DNA from: Symbiodinium microadriaticum
Lineage: Eukaryota > Sar > Dinophyceae > Suessiales > Symbiodiniaceae
Reading direction: 5' to 3'
DNA: 64,000 nucleotides
Assembly: GCA_001939145.1 (NCBI GenBank)
Contig: LSRX01000260.1
Span: 626,255 to 690,254, forward strand
Positions 38,641 to 48,545 of this stretch are shown piece after piece (within the stretch, counting starts at the first letter, position 1; each line of letters opens with the position of its first letter). A program made the position numbers and the translations under genes. The notes below the pieces were generated by a model that saw nothing but the letters and a program-made list of their open reading frames with translations, was not told where the DNA came from and searched no databases.

Positions 38641-38924
38641 GCCCTAAATCATCAAGCCTCAGACTCAAGAACTCCGCATCGCAAACACCTGGCATAAGCA
38701 CCCTAAACACTCAACTCAGACGGCCCGTGCCCTTTGCGGATGCCATTTGTGGAATGTCGAGGCTTAAGACACAGCGATGCCTGCCTTTCCGCTCTTGATG
38801 TCGGCATTCATCCACCCCTCCGCCTCATGCGATGCGAGAGGGGGCAGTTGAGGATGTAGGGCTTGAGAGTCCAGGGTTCAGGATTTGGGAATTACGGTGT
38901 GGGATTTGGGAATTAGGGTTTAGG

Positions 38925-39010
38925 ATTTGGTCATCGCGCTTGATCGCCTCGGGCTGGGCTGAGGAGGTTGAGGGCCGGAAAGCTGCGATCCTGTCTGCAT
39001 CTTGCTTCCC
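38925..39010 (-). CDS. Exon candidate (DADRIAAFRPSTSSAQPEAI)
   Basis: Acceptor GGGAAGCAAG, then ADRIAAFRPSTSSAQPEAIK and RDDQI. It runs into degenerate telomere-like sequence. A plus-strand frame also exists (38832-39110). Confidence 0.4.
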
Positions 39011-39152
39011 CTTCAGAGGACTGGGCAAGAAGCCTTCTAATCTTCGGCAGATGCCAAACCAAATCCAACTGACAAGTCACAGGAACCCAGTCACCAAAAC
39101 AGGACCCTAAACCCTAAACCCAAGACCCTAAACCCTAAACCCAAAACCCTAG

Positions 39153-39239
39153 GTGCAAGAAATCAAAACCCGACTCCGTCGGGGACTCCGTGGACGCAGA
39201 TCCGGGCTTCTGGCCGCTGGGCACTCGAAGACTGCGCAG
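39153..39239 (+). CDS. Exon candidate, strand uncertain
   Basis: Plus: acceptor ACCCTAG|GTG, 29 codons (VQEIKTRLRRGLRGRRSGLL then AAGHSKTAQ), donor GTAGGCG. Minus: SLRVPSGQKPGSASTESPTE is also open and has a more natural composition. Confidence 0.3.
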
Positions 39240-39266
39240 GTAGGCGTACAGCACGCCTCCGAAGGG

Positions 39267-39465
39267 CACTATACTATATCATACTATATCATGCTATATC
39301 ACACCATATCATGCAGAAATAGACCATGTCATACAACATCATACAATAATAGAACATGTTGTACTATCCTGTACTGCATTATCGTATATTGTACTATATT
39401 ATCTTACCTGATTTGGTGTTTTGTGGTGGTATATTATGATGTGCTATGTTACACTACATTCCACA
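39267..39465 (+). repeat. ACTATATCATACTATATC-type AT-rich repeat
   Basis: Tandem-like 10-16 base words rich in ATACTATATCAT, drifting to TATTGTACTATATTATC. Confidence 0.8.
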
Positions 39466-39978
39466 CCAGTATACCAGATCGTCAAGACTCCTTTCTTGCT
39501 CTAAGGTCCGACTCATTTCGGGCTTCGGGTTTTCACTTGGAGTGTAGGTTTCGGTTTTGTTTTTGTCATGTCGATCTTGTTGTTGACAGGATATCCACCT
39601 CGAATTGTGTTGCGCCCTTGCACAAAAGCCGTGCGGACCTGGTTTTTGCGAGTACAAAGGTTTAAGACTTTCAAGCCAAAGAGAGTAGGCCCGAAGCAGT
39701 TTCTCAGGGCTTTGCTTCGGAGCCCAAACCCCCTTAAAATGCAAAAGCTACACTTCGGCCCCAACGCGACCCGAACCCTTAAAACTGAAAACCCTGACAC
39801 CTCTAACTAACCCTAGTCTAAAACCCAAAACTCCAAAACCCTGAAGCCTAAAGCCCTTCTCGAACTTTAGCAGTTGTCCGGCGCAGCCTCATACCTTATG
39901 GATTTAGGTTTAGGATTTTGAACGTGGAAATTTCAGGGCTTGGGATCTTCGCGGTTCATAGCGCTTAGGGCCTAGGGG

Positions 39979-40161
39979 TTAGTTGTCGTCCTCGTCGGTC
40001 TCACCGTACTCGCCATCATTGGAGTGGTTGTGCGCCCAGCCGGCGCTGCAATTGTAGATGCCTCGGATGCAGGCATCTTGGTGTTTACGCCCCCGGCCAA
40101 AAGACTCAGTCGTCAGTCCCATGATTCGTGAGTCATGATGCTTGCCCTGGGCCTCAGTGAC
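39979..40161 (-). CDS. Terminal exon (VTEAQGKHHDSRIMGLTTES...YNCSAGW...)
   Basis: Acceptor CCCCATCTGTTTAG|GTC, then 60 codons to TAA: VTEAQGKHHDSRIMGLTTES, FGRGRKHQDACIRGIYNCSA, GWAHNHSNDGEYGETDEDDN. It ends in a strongly acidic tail. It shares YNCSAGW with 36170-36227. Splice site and frame are clear. Function not recognised. Confidence 0.65.
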   Translation of the reverse strand, partial: VTEAQGKHHDSRIMGLTTESFGRGRKHQDACIRGIYNCSAGWAHNHSNDGEYGETDEDDN

Positions 40162-40209
40162 CTAAACAGATGGGGACAAATGAGGGCAGAGGTAAGTCCT
40201 GCAACACCA

Positions 40210-40340
40210 CCAGGAGTCTTCTGGCAGCACATATAGCATCTCTCCCCAAGGTTGAAGAATCGCAGATGAGCCACTTGTGAAATACTGAAAATGGCCGGGA
40301 GCGGCTGAGAACAAGATTGACAACGGCACAGAATCGAATC
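40210..40340 (-). CDS. Exon candidate (YFTSGSSAILQPWGEMLYVL)
   Basis: Acceptor CCATTTTCAG, then YFTSGSSAILQPWGEMLYVL and PEDSWWCCRTYLC. A GA donor after LPE would keep phase 0 with the terminal exon at 40161. An overlapping frame (FSVFHKWLICDSSTLGRDAI) is the rival. Confidence 0.4.
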
Positions 40341-40417
40341 ACAAATGATCCAGACACGACTCCTTTCAGGGACGGCTGCCTGTACGAGTGAGACTTTAAG
40401 CTTCTAACTCCTCAGAC

Positions 40418-40518
40418 CTTCAACGGTTTCTGTCCCCCTACTGCTGTCGGCATGATAGGTCTCCGAACTTGCTGTTTCAGGATCCGAGCTTCCCCTGTGC
40501 AAGCACTGCGAAGAACTT
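40418..40518 (-). CDS. Exon (VLRSACTGEARILKQQVRRP...)
   Basis: Acceptor GGGTTTAG|AA, 33 codons VLRSACTGEARILKQQVRRP then IMPTAVGGQKPLK, donor AAG|GTCTGAGG. Phase 0 at its 3' end, compatible with the exon at 40340. Good composition, function not recognised. Confidence 0.55.
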
Positions 40519-40839
40519 CTAAACCCGCCGGAAGCATAGCTTCACAAGCACCACATCAAGACAGCGATGATGAGAAAGTAACGTGAGCTAGGCCTCCAAA
40601 GCAATCATGTCGGCAAAAGCTCCCGACCTTAACCTCTGTACTGAATCCCAGTCTGTAGAAACTACATCTCCGTGGCAATCAAGCTCACAGACCCCCGGCA
40701 GAAACACAAAGGGAACCCAAACAACCTTTCAGGTTTCAGGGTGTGGGGACCCAGATCCTCCGAAACCCCTTAACTAAGGAATATACCTTAACGTAAAATC
40801 GGATCCCTAATATGATTTAAAGTAGATTCCTTCACTTAA

Positions 40840-40990
40840 AGGGGTTTTGGAAAATCTGGGGGTAAGCAGTTCCCACCTCAACTCTTGGGGGAAGCTGCAA
40901 ACACAAACGGATCTGCCAGGCGGCTGCACTTTGGCTTGCAACATTCGACGATACTCCTTCGAAGGGCTACAAGAAGGGTTGAAGCACAAA
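40840..40990 (-). CDS. Coding candidate (EYRRMLQAKVQPPGRS...)
   Basis: Minus frame CFNPSCSPSKEYRRMLQAKV, QPPGRSVCVCSFPQELRWEL. GTTTGTGTTTGCAG inside it looks like a 3' splice site, so it may be two exons. Confidence 0.35.
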
Positions 40991-41179
40991 GGTTGCGACA
41001 AATGATACTGTAAGGGCTAGTATAGGGGTTCTACAGTCGAACCGTGTGCATTACAAGACTTCATGACACTCTGCAGCGTTGCACAGTAGAGCACAATGCA
41101 ATACAAGCCAACACTATGCTCTAGAACACATCTACCCAACATCTACAACACGGACAATAGAGCTCAAAACAGGTAATAC

Positions 41180-41359
41180 TGCAGGATGCTCTTGGGGAGG
41201 TCGAAGTGCATCCCGATTGTGTAGCCGGCAGTATACCCCCTTGACATCGGGAAAGCACTAGGAAATGATTCTTCTTTGAAGGCAAGTTGTGTTGAGCAGG
41301 AATACATCGGGGCAGTCGGGGCACGCATCAATGTATCGAGAGATGTAACATTACCCAGG
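41180..41359 (-). CDS. Exon (LGNVTSLDTLMRAPTAPMYS...)
   Basis: Acceptor CGTTGCAG|C, 59 codons, donor CA|GTATTAC. It reads LGNVTSLDTLMRAPTAPMYS, CSTQLAFKEESFPSAFPMSR, GYTAGYTIGMHFDLPKSIL. Two other frames are also open but less natural. The surrounding 40.4-41.8 kb is nearly free of telomere-type repeats, unlike the rest of the window. Confidence 0.5.
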
Positions 41360-41738
41360 CTGCAACGAAGCCCCTCTGTTCACAACTCCAGAGGCACAAA
41401 ACGGAAACATGACTCATTGACACCATAGAACTCAATGCAACATGCTATCGGTATAAACAATTAGGAATACTGCTGGAGTGCACCAGCAGGCTGAGAAGAA
41501 ACAAGTGGAGTAGCTAGTTCCCTTGTTCCTAAACCGGCCATGGCGCACTCAAAACGCGGAGCTTTTTACACGCAAGCAGCAAAGATCTGTGAAGTTTGTA
41601 CTACATAGGCATGGCACCTACTTTGTAAATGCACATGTGTAAAAGTGTTGCTCAAGACCTACCTGTACTCGGGCCTACAAGCAAAGGAAAACAACATATA
41701 TACATGACGTGAGCTGCAAGAAGAGGCATGCACTTCAG

Positions 41739-41832
41739 CACTCCTCCTTCGCAGCCCCGCCAGGGGATTGCGACCTACTCTTCACTGTGCAGGTCCAACC
41801 CGTCAGGGCGACGACACCATGTGCCCTGAGCT
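41739..41832 (-). CDS. Exon candidate (LRAHGVVALTGWTCTVKSRS)
   Basis: Acceptor TTTTTCAG next to a single N at 41838. It reads LRAHGVVALTGWTCTVKSRS then QSPGGAAKEEC and stop. A second frame (GTWCRRPDGLDLHSEE) is also possible. Confidence 0.35.
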
Positions 41833-41904
41833 GAAAANCACACCGCTTCTCGGGAGGCACCCCGTGGTCCTCAGGACCTCGGTTGCATGGCCATCTTTTT
41901 GGGG

Positions 41905-42120
41905 GTTTAGCGGTTAGGATTTAGGGGGTTTAAGGTGTTTTAGGGGTTTAGGGGTTTGGGGCGTTAGGGGTTTAGGGTTTTAGGGTCTTGGGTGTTTTAG
42001 GGTTTAGGGGTTTTAGGGTTTAGGGTTTAGGGGTTTCCGGGTTTAGGGGTTTAGGGTTTAGCGGTTTCGGGGTTTAAGGTTTAGGGTTGTTTTAGGAGTT
42101 TAGGGGTTTTAGGAAGTCTT
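41905..42120 (+). repeat. TTTAGGGG-type degenerate telomere array
   Basis: Mix of TTTAGGG, TTTAGGGG and TTTTAGG for about 210 bases. Confidence 0.88.
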
Positions 42121-42371
42121 GGGGTTGCATGGCCTCTTTTTTTATTCTGGCATGTTGTGAGCCCCTTTGTAGGGCTGCTAGAACCGATTGATGCCTCGTT
42201 GATGATTTCAGGATCTATGTCAGGCTTTAGGGCTTTAGGGCTTCCGGCCTCAAGTTTCAGGGCTTCCCAAGGCTTTGCGGGCATACTTCTAGGCCCTTAA
42301 CAATTAGATTAGGTTTTTGGGAAGTGTCTACTATGCTTTAACTTTAGCGCTTTAGGCTTTAGGGCTTTCGC

Positions 42372-42523
42372 GTTTGAGAGCTTTCGTGTTTGAGGGCTTG
42401 GGGATACAGGGTTGTAGGAAATGCAGGCCACAGAAGTTGGCCTTGCGGCTTCCGGGAGGGAGCGGTTCCCATTGTGCTGCATCTGTTTTTCCCCGTGGTT
42501 CGGGTCGCCGAGGGCAAGCTCTA
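42372..42523 (-). CDS. Exon candidate, frame uncertain
   Basis: Strong acceptor CTTTTTTAG at 42524. Phase 0 from the exon at 42616 gives SLPSATRTTGKNRCSTMGTA then PSRKPQGQLLWPAFPTT. The other two frames are open as well, so the protein sequence is uncertain. Confidence 0.35.
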
Positions 42524-42615
42524 AAAAAGAAGCTCACCCGGCTCTGCTATAAAAACTCAGTGCATCTTCAGGCGGAGCCTGCACATCTGCCTCAACACCC
42601 CAAAGCCTTAGCCAC

Positions 42616-42675
42616 CTTGATTTCAAATCTGCTGGGCCGGAAGCTCCGAGATGACTCTCGCACTCTAGCTGAAAC
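42616..42675 (-). CDS. Exon, 60 nt (VSARVRESSRSFRPSRFEIK)
   Basis: Acceptor AACTCCAG|GTT, twenty codons, donor AAG|GTGGCTAAG. Phase 0 to 0. Basic, Ser/Arg-rich. The plus-strand frame 42374-42709 overlaps it. Confidence 0.5.
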
Positions 42676-42896
42676 CTGGAGTTTCTGGAAGAGAGCCTGG
42701 TCGTACTAAAGTCCTGCGCAGCCAGGCGGCAAAGGTGATCGAACAGGGCGCACTCCTCTCGCTTGGGTGATTTACGGCTTTCGGGCTTTGGTCTCGGGTT
42801 TGGGGTTTAGGGCTTCAGGTTAAAAGCTTCAGGCTTTGGGCCATGCTCCCGCAAAGGTAAGTCCCAGCGTCAAGACTCATCGGACGCACGATGTGA

Positions 42897-43255
42897 CAAA
42901 CCCTAAACCCTAAACCCTAAACCCTAGAACCCTAGAGCCCTAAAACCCTAAAACCCTAAAACCCTAAACCCTTGATTGGCAGAAGGCTTCCGCAGCGCTG
43001 ACAGAGGAAAGATACACGCCTGCGCTAGCGACCTTTGGATCAGGCCCGTAGTGCGAAACAAACTCTGAAACTTTCACCCCGAAACCCGAAACCCTAAACC
43101 CCAACCTAAACCCTCAACCCCTAACCCTAAACCCCAAACCCTAAACCCTAAACCCCTGAACCCCTAACCCTAAACCCCAAACCCTAAACCCCATACCCTA
43201 ACCCCATACCCTAAACCCCAAACCCTGAGCCCCAAACCCCTGAACCCTCAAACAA
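42897..43255 (-). repeat. CCCTAAA / CCCCTAAACCCCAAA degenerate array, in two blocks
   Basis: Telomere-type repeats at 42897-42972 and 43077-43255. The second ends about 14 bases from the cysteine-rich exon at 43269. Confidence 0.88.
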
Positions 43256-43268
43256 ACCGCCGGCGAGC

Positions 43269-43344
43269 CTGCATGCAGCATTCCTCCGGGCTGCTCCCGG
43301 TGACATTGGCCCGCGAAGGGTCGGCCTTGTAGCCCTTCGGACAC
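43269..43344 (-). CDS. Cysteine-rich repeat exon (CPKGYKADPSRANVTGSSPE-ECC)
   Basis: Acceptor CCCGAG|GTG, 25 codons, GC donor (CAG|GCTCGCC). It reads CPKGYKADPSRANVTGSSPE then ECCMQ. I recognise this C-P-x-G-Y...(S)PEECC pattern from dinoflagellate cysteine-rich extracellular-type proteins. A family C MITE-like element begins 13 bases upstream in gene sense. Confidence 0.7.
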
Positions 43345-43357
43345 CTCGGGCACGTGT

Positions 43358-43485
43358 AATGTAGGGACCTTAATCATTAGGATAGGGCTTTGTGGTATAT
43401 TGTACTATTTTTATAAGAAGAAGAAGAAGAAGGAACCCCCAAAATAGTGTAGGTAGTTATTTAGATTCCCTCTGGTTCTACATCT
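43358..43485 (+). mobile_element. MITE-like element, family C copy 8, with AAG expansion
   Basis: TAATGTAGGGACCTTAATCA, GGGCTTTGTGGTATATTGTA, an (AAG)6 run, then GGAACCCCCAAAATAGTGTA. The trinucleotide run is absent from the other copies. Confidence 0.8.
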
Positions 43486-44496
43486 AGGGGCTGTTACCAT
43501 TTGGGTATACAGGGCTCTTGGTGTAAATTGTTCGGTGTTTGCAATAGGGAGCTGTTAGGGCTACTCGTTCAACGTCTTCATGGCCCGTTGCGGTTGTGTC
43601 GGCATTCTGGCTTAGGGACCCTGCCCTAAACCCTAAACCCTAAACCTAAAACCGAATTGGAGGTTGCTGCCTTAACGCCGAAGCTCCAGCACGACGAACC
43701 CGAAGAGCCCTACAGGGTTAGAGAAATTTTTTTCCCTTGAAACAAATTTTTAAGTATTGAGGACTCGATATCGAAACCATCCATAACTTGAAACAAATCT
43801 TTCAAGCAGTGAGGACTCTATGTTAAAACCATCCATAATCGCATACCCCAGGTAGGGTGGAGAATGGAGCAGGGATCAGCCTGGGTCTCTGCAGCCTGTC
43901 ACACGAACACAACGCTTGGCGCCCAGCAGCCCCTGTGCACCCAAGAGCCCGCGAGCCCATAATAGACCCCCAGCCCTTCAACCCAGATCCCTGAAACCCT
44001 AAACCCTAAACCCCTAAACCCCTAAACCCTAAACCCTAAACCCTAAACCCAGATCCCTGAAACTTAGATCCTGAACTGCTTAGCTTTGCATCTAAGTCCG
44101 GCACTCGTAGGCACTGCAGAGTGCATCACAGCAGTGCTCGGTGTCCTCGGAATGTAAGGCGTTTTAAGGGTTCAGGGCTTAAGGGTTAAGGGTGTAGGGT
44201 TTCAGGGTGAGGGGTTCGGGTTTGGGATTGAAGGCTTCGGTCTTTTTTTTTTGAACTCCTCTTCTCGCGTCATAAAGGGTTCGGGCTTAATACAAGGGCC
44301 TTCATCTTGGGAGTAGAAGCATGTCGGGACGATGAGGGCATGCTAGTACTGATTTTTCCAACCTTCAGATAAAGTGGGCTTAAGGGGGTAAAGGTTTAAG
44401 GTTGCCAAACCCCGCCACCCTAAATCTTGAACCTGAATGAAGGCCTAGACAAACCCCCTCACAACCCTAAACCCTAAACTCCAAAAAACCCAAAGC

Positions 44497-44553
44497 CTTC
44501 TCAAAGAAACGTCCGAGCCAGGCTGCATTGGCAATGATCTCCCCTGCCTTCTC
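44497..44553 (-). CDS. Exon, 57 nt (EKAGEIIANAAWLGRFFEK)
   Basis: Acceptor GGCTAAAG|GAG, 19 codons, GC donor (AAG|GCTTTGGG). Phase 0 to 0. Amphipathic helix-like. Function not recognised. Confidence 0.55.
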
Positions 44554-44898
44554 CTTTAGCCGGTAAGTTTCCGGGCCTCAAGGCAAGGTTTCGGATTTAG
44601 GGTTTTGGGTTTTGGGGTTTAGGGTTTATGCTTAGGGTTTAGGGTTTAAGGTTTAAGGGGGAGAGCAAGGTTCGTTGTAGCCTTCTGCGGGTTTCGAGGC
44701 TGAACCTCTGAGGGCCATCCCAAGCCCGGAGACCTCGAGCCCTAAAGCCAAGCATCCTACACACCTCCTCGCCCTAACTCCCTGAATCACGGTTTAGGGC
44801 TTCGCGTTTAGGGTTTAGGGTTTAGGGCTCCCCGTTTAGGGGTTGGGTTTAGGGTGTCGCGTTTAGGGCTGGGTTTAGGGCCATCTCTGCCGAAAGCC

Positions 44899-44963
44899 AT
44901 CGCCACCTCCCGGAAGCAAAGGCGAAAATTTGAGCCCCCGGAAGGCCTCTGAGGCCTGAACCA
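44899..44963 (-). CDS. Exon candidate (ASEAFRGLKFSPLLPG)
   Basis: Acceptor CTGGTTCAG|GCC, donor GTGGCGATG. Lies between the exons at 45233 and 44553 on the same strand. Confidence 0.4.
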
Positions 44964-44974
44964 GGGACCCTAAG

Positions 44975-45155
44975 ATGCAGGGTTTAGGGGTTTAGGGGGG
45001 TTTAGTGGGGTTTAGGGCGGGTTTGGGGTTTAGGGGTTTAGGGGTTTAGGGGTTTGGGGGGGTTTAGGGGTTTAGGGGTTTGGGTTTAGGGTTTAGGTTT
45101 AGGGGTTAGGGTTTAGGGGTTTAGGGGTTTAGGGGTTTGGGGTTTAGGGCTGAGG
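44975..45155 (+). repeat. TTTAGGGG-type array
   Basis: TTTAGGGG, GTTTGGGG and TTTAGGG mixed over about 180 bases, in the intron between the exons at 45157 and 44963. Confidence 0.9.
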
Positions 45156-45156
45156 T

Positions 45157-45233
45157 TTAGAGCCTTTTCTTTAAAGCACCCTTCTCCCCGGTCTGCACCT
45201 TCACAGGCTGGGAAGTTCCGGGGGTCAGGTGGT
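45157..45233 (-). CDS. Exon (VKDHLTPGTSQPVKVQTGEK...)
   Basis: Acceptor ACCTTTCAG|GTT, then VKDHLTPGTSQPVKVQTGEK and GALKKR. Donor GCTCTAAAC, or stop TAA if unspliced. Function not recognised. Confidence 0.55.
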
Positions 45234-46016
45234 CTTTAACCTGAAAGGTAGGTTTAGGGCTGGTTTAGGGTTTAGGGTTTAGGGTTTTAGGGTTTAGGGC
45301 TTTTGGGTTTTAGGGTTTAGGGTTTGGGGTTTAGGGCTTTTTGGTTTTCGGGTTTAGGGCTCCAACGGCCCCAACCACTAATATGGGGGCCTTTGGTCAG
45401 TAAAGGGCTTTAGGGACAAGCCCATGATGACGTGGTTGGGGGATACATCATACTATGATCATAGAGACTACCAGGGGATACGGTTTACCATTACACTTAT
45501 CGGGGGATACTACTAGTAAGGTTTGGTTTCAACTCCTATCTTATACCCGGAACCCTGAAACGCTGCATAACCTGAGGGTGGCACAAGTATATCGTGAGCA
45601 GGAAGGCACGCAGCAATCCTGCAGACCGGGGCAACTGCAGCTATCGTGGTCCAGCGTTTAGGATTTAGCGGGTTCAGGGGGTTTAGGGGGTTTAGGGGGT
45701 TTAGGGAGTTTAGGGGGTTTAGGGGCTTTAGGGGCTTGAGGGGTTAGGGGTTTCGGTCCATGGGCAGGTACGGCCCAAACCATGAAGCTTACGCCAACTC
45801 TTTCTAAGGTCATATGCCTTGCAACCCAACCCTAAACCCTAAGCCCAAAACCCTCAAACCTAAACCCTAAACCGGAAACGCGAAGCCCAAAACTCCAAAA
45901 CCCTAAACCTAAACCCCAAAACCCTAAACCCCAAACCATGATCCTTGAAGCCTGGAGACCCCCCGGTTCCGGGGATCTGGATATTTAGGGAAAAACGTGT
46001 CGAGCATGGGGCTACG

Positions 46017-46122
46017 GTCGATGATAGAAATCCTGCAATACCCTAAGGACCCTAGACTATGGGTACTATTGGTACTATGGTATATTCCTTATTATGGGTA
46101 ATGCAGGATGTATATCATCAGC
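46017..46122. mobile_element. MITE-like element, family A copy 4
   Basis: GTCGATGATAGAAATCCTGC ... GGTAATGCAGGATGTATATC then ATCAGC. TACGG/CCGTA extends the inverted ends. The interior has a small duplication (GGGTACTATTGGTACTATGG). Confidence 0.88.
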
Positions 46123-46164
46123 CGTAGTATGGGTTTCGGGAGGTTTGGGCTTAGGGCTGAGGAA

Positions 46165-46275
46165 TCATTAGACTAGGGTTTTAGGATATACTGCACTCTA
46201 CTTCTCATATCTTCGAGCAAGGAACCCTGAAAAGTAGTAATAGTCATTCTTTAAGCTTCTATATTCGGCCTCCCA
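46165..46275 (+). mobile_element. Possible diverged family C element
   Basis: GGAATCATTAGACTAGGGTT, TTAGGATATACTGCAC, AAGGAACCCTGAAAAGTAGT, then TTCTATATTCGG. Confidence 0.4.
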
Positions 46276-47079
46276 GGCTTCAAATCTACAGGTGCGGGAT
46301 GCACGGGGCTGTGGATGTTGCGGATGTAAGGGACATAGATTTGGGAGTGCAGTCTCTACGGTTTCGGACTTAGGGTTCAGGGTTTGGGTTTAGTAATTTA
46401 GGGTGGTGTATCACTTTGCTGCGATAGTTACGGATACTCGTAGGGCGGTTCTTGAGGGCATCCTTGCTTCCAACGTCAGACAAGGCCTTACGAATTTGGG
46501 CTGTTGGGCGGCAAGGACCTTACACGGATAAACATTGCTCTCGTGCTTCGGGTACGTGTGCCACGAAGACTTGGAGGCTGCGTGCCACAACTGACATAGG
46601 TTTCGAAGGCAACGGACCCTACACCCTAAACCCTAAAACAGCCAGTGTGGTATTCTTTAAAATGCTCCGGTCCCGTCCCTTTAAAGGGAGCCCCAGAAAA
46701 GCACCCAAAAGTACCCTGAAAAGGAACCCCCAGAACTCTAGTAGAGCAGGATCCCCGGCATGATTTGAGGTTCAACTACGCTGCCCGACGCAGCCCTAAA
46801 CCCTAAATCCCCAAATCCCTAAACCGACAGCCCGTGCCAAAACCGATCGCCGGCAGATCCGAATTCGAAGCCCCAACCATGGCGCCGCAACCCGGGAGCT
46901 TCCGCAAGCAATGAGTTGGCAAACTGTATCGCTGAGGGCTTAGGGCTTAGGGTGCAGGCTTTAGGCTTTCGGGTTTCGGGTGTAGGGTTTAGGGTTTGGA
47001 GTTTAGGGTTTAGGGTTTAGGATTTAGCGATTGTTCAGTATGCCCATTGACGGCACATAGGCGATACACCCGAATGAGT

Positions 47080-47225
47080 AGACTTCCCTAGACCCTAAAC
47101 CCTAAACCTCAAACCCTCAACCCTAAACCCCAAACCCCAAACCCTCAACCCTAAACCCGAAACCCCAAACCCTAAACCCTAAACCCTAAAACCCCCAAAC
47201 CCTCAACCCTAAACCCTAAAGCCTA
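47080..47225 (-). repeat. CCCTAAA / CCCTCAA / CCCCAAA array
   Basis: Degenerate telomere-type units, just left of the duplicated segment at 47246. Confidence 0.88.
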
Positions 47226-47245
47226 AGCCTTAAGACAAAGCTCGC

Positions 47246-47335
47246 CAGGCCTCTGGAGTGTTTCCGTTCTTCCCCAGCTTCTTTGGGTTCAGGGCCCTGA
47301 GACAAGCCATGGAGCTTGGAGTTTAGAGATTTTAA
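47246..47335 (+). repeat. 90-bp unit U, copy 1
   Basis: Identical to 47653-47742 over 90 bases (begins CAGGCCTCTGGAGTGTTTCC). Confidence 0.95.
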
Positions 47336-47389
47336 CCCCCTTGTTCGCAGGGTATAAGCCATAGAACAGTGGTTTCATTTAGGAGCATG

Positions 47390-47598
47390 GGGTTGAGGGC
47401 TGCGGGCTTCGGGTTTAGGGTTTAGGGCTTGGGGCTTCGGGTTTCGGGTTTAGGGCTTAGGGCTGCGAGTGTCGGGTCTGGGGCTTACCGTTTCTACGTA
47501 AACCTCGGGTCTTGATGATTTGGGGCCTTGGGGCGTTCCCGGGGGATGGTGTCGGGAATGAAACCACCCGACCCTGGCTTCTTAGTAGTAGTAGTAGC

Positions 47599-47651
<53 letters not shown>
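47390..47651 (+). repeat. ~260-bp unit V, copy 1, ending in (AGT)n
   Basis: Matches 49033-49294 base for base at a constant offset of 1643, including the start of the AGT array. It stops at the single N at 47652. Confidence 0.95.
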
Positions 47652-47652
47652 N

Positions 47653-47742
47653 CAGGCCTCTGGAGTGTTTCCGTTCTTCCCCAGCTTCTTTGGGTTCAGG
47701 GCCCTGAGACAAGCCATGGAGCTTGGAGTTTAGAGATTTTAA
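47653..47742 (+). repeat. 90-bp unit U, copy 2, directly after the N
   Basis: Exact repeat of 47246-47335. The order U-V-N-U-...-V suggests a tandem duplication or an assembly misjoin at the N. Confidence 0.95.
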
Positions 47743-48132
47743 GATTTAGGATTTAGGGTAAAGGGTTTAGGGTTTAGAGTTTAGGGATTTAGGATTTAGG
47801 ACTTAGGGTAAAGGGTTTAGGGTTTAGGATTTTGAGGGCTTCGGGAGTTGCTAGCTGCGTTTCGCTTGTTACGGAAAGTGAAGGGCTGACTGGCACTGCT
47901 GCTCTCACTGCGACTGCTGCCACAGAACTACCACAACCACCACCACCACCACCACCACGTCGACTGCTCTCACGACTACTGACTGCTAAATAAACCCAAA
48001 GGCTACAATTCCTCCCCAAACCCTAAACTCTAAACCCCAATTCTGACATCCTAAACCCTAAACCCTAAACCCCAAGCCTGACATCCTAAACTCTAAACCC
48101 TAAACCTTACATTACATCCTAAACCCTAAACC

Positions 48133-48205
48133 CTCTGAAAGCTCTGCTGGGAGCCGAGCCAGCCATCTGCGCACTCCTCGGGCTGCGAAGAGCAGGCCGA
48201 AGCTT
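48133..48205 (-). CDS. Possible cysteine-rich exon (ACSSQPEECADGWLGSQQSF)
   Basis: Minus frame with PEEC as in the 43269 exon, and a donor G|GTTTAGGG at the telomere-type run. Acceptor GAAG or TCGCAG. Confidence 0.35.
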
Positions 48206-48359
48206 CAGAGAGGTCGGTTTTCGGGCGCCTTCAAGGCATTAGGGCTAAGGTTTTAGGGTTTAGGGTTTAGGGTTGGTTTAGAGTTTAGGGTTTAAGATAA
48301 ACCCTAAACCCTAAACCCTAAACTAAAGGAGATAAACCCTAAACCCTAAACCCTAAACC

Positions 48360-48545
48360 CCAAACTAAAAGCCCTTTAAAGAAGGAACCCTATCCTTGAA
48401 GGAACCTCATGGGTTCCTTCAGGGCTCCTTTAAGGGATCCTTCAAGGGATTCTGTAAAGGAACTTCTATGTCGTAAAGGAACCCTTAAAGGAGCCCCCTT
48501 AAGGGGCTCCTTTAAGGGCTCCTTTAGAAGGAGTTTAGGGTTTAG
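48360..48545. repeat. AAGGAGCCC / GGGCTCCTT palindrome cluster
   Basis: Many short inverted words: AAAGGAGCCCCCTTAAGGGG followed by CTCCTTTAAGGGCTCCTTTA. Same word family as 7276-7690 and 46670-46745. Confidence 0.75.

Noticed and set aside
40154-40357. 67-codon frame FVIRFCAVVNLVLSRSRPFS... as a gene
   Set aside because: A different frame gives a better exon with a pyrimidine-rich acceptor and fits the terminal exon; kept only as a rival reading.
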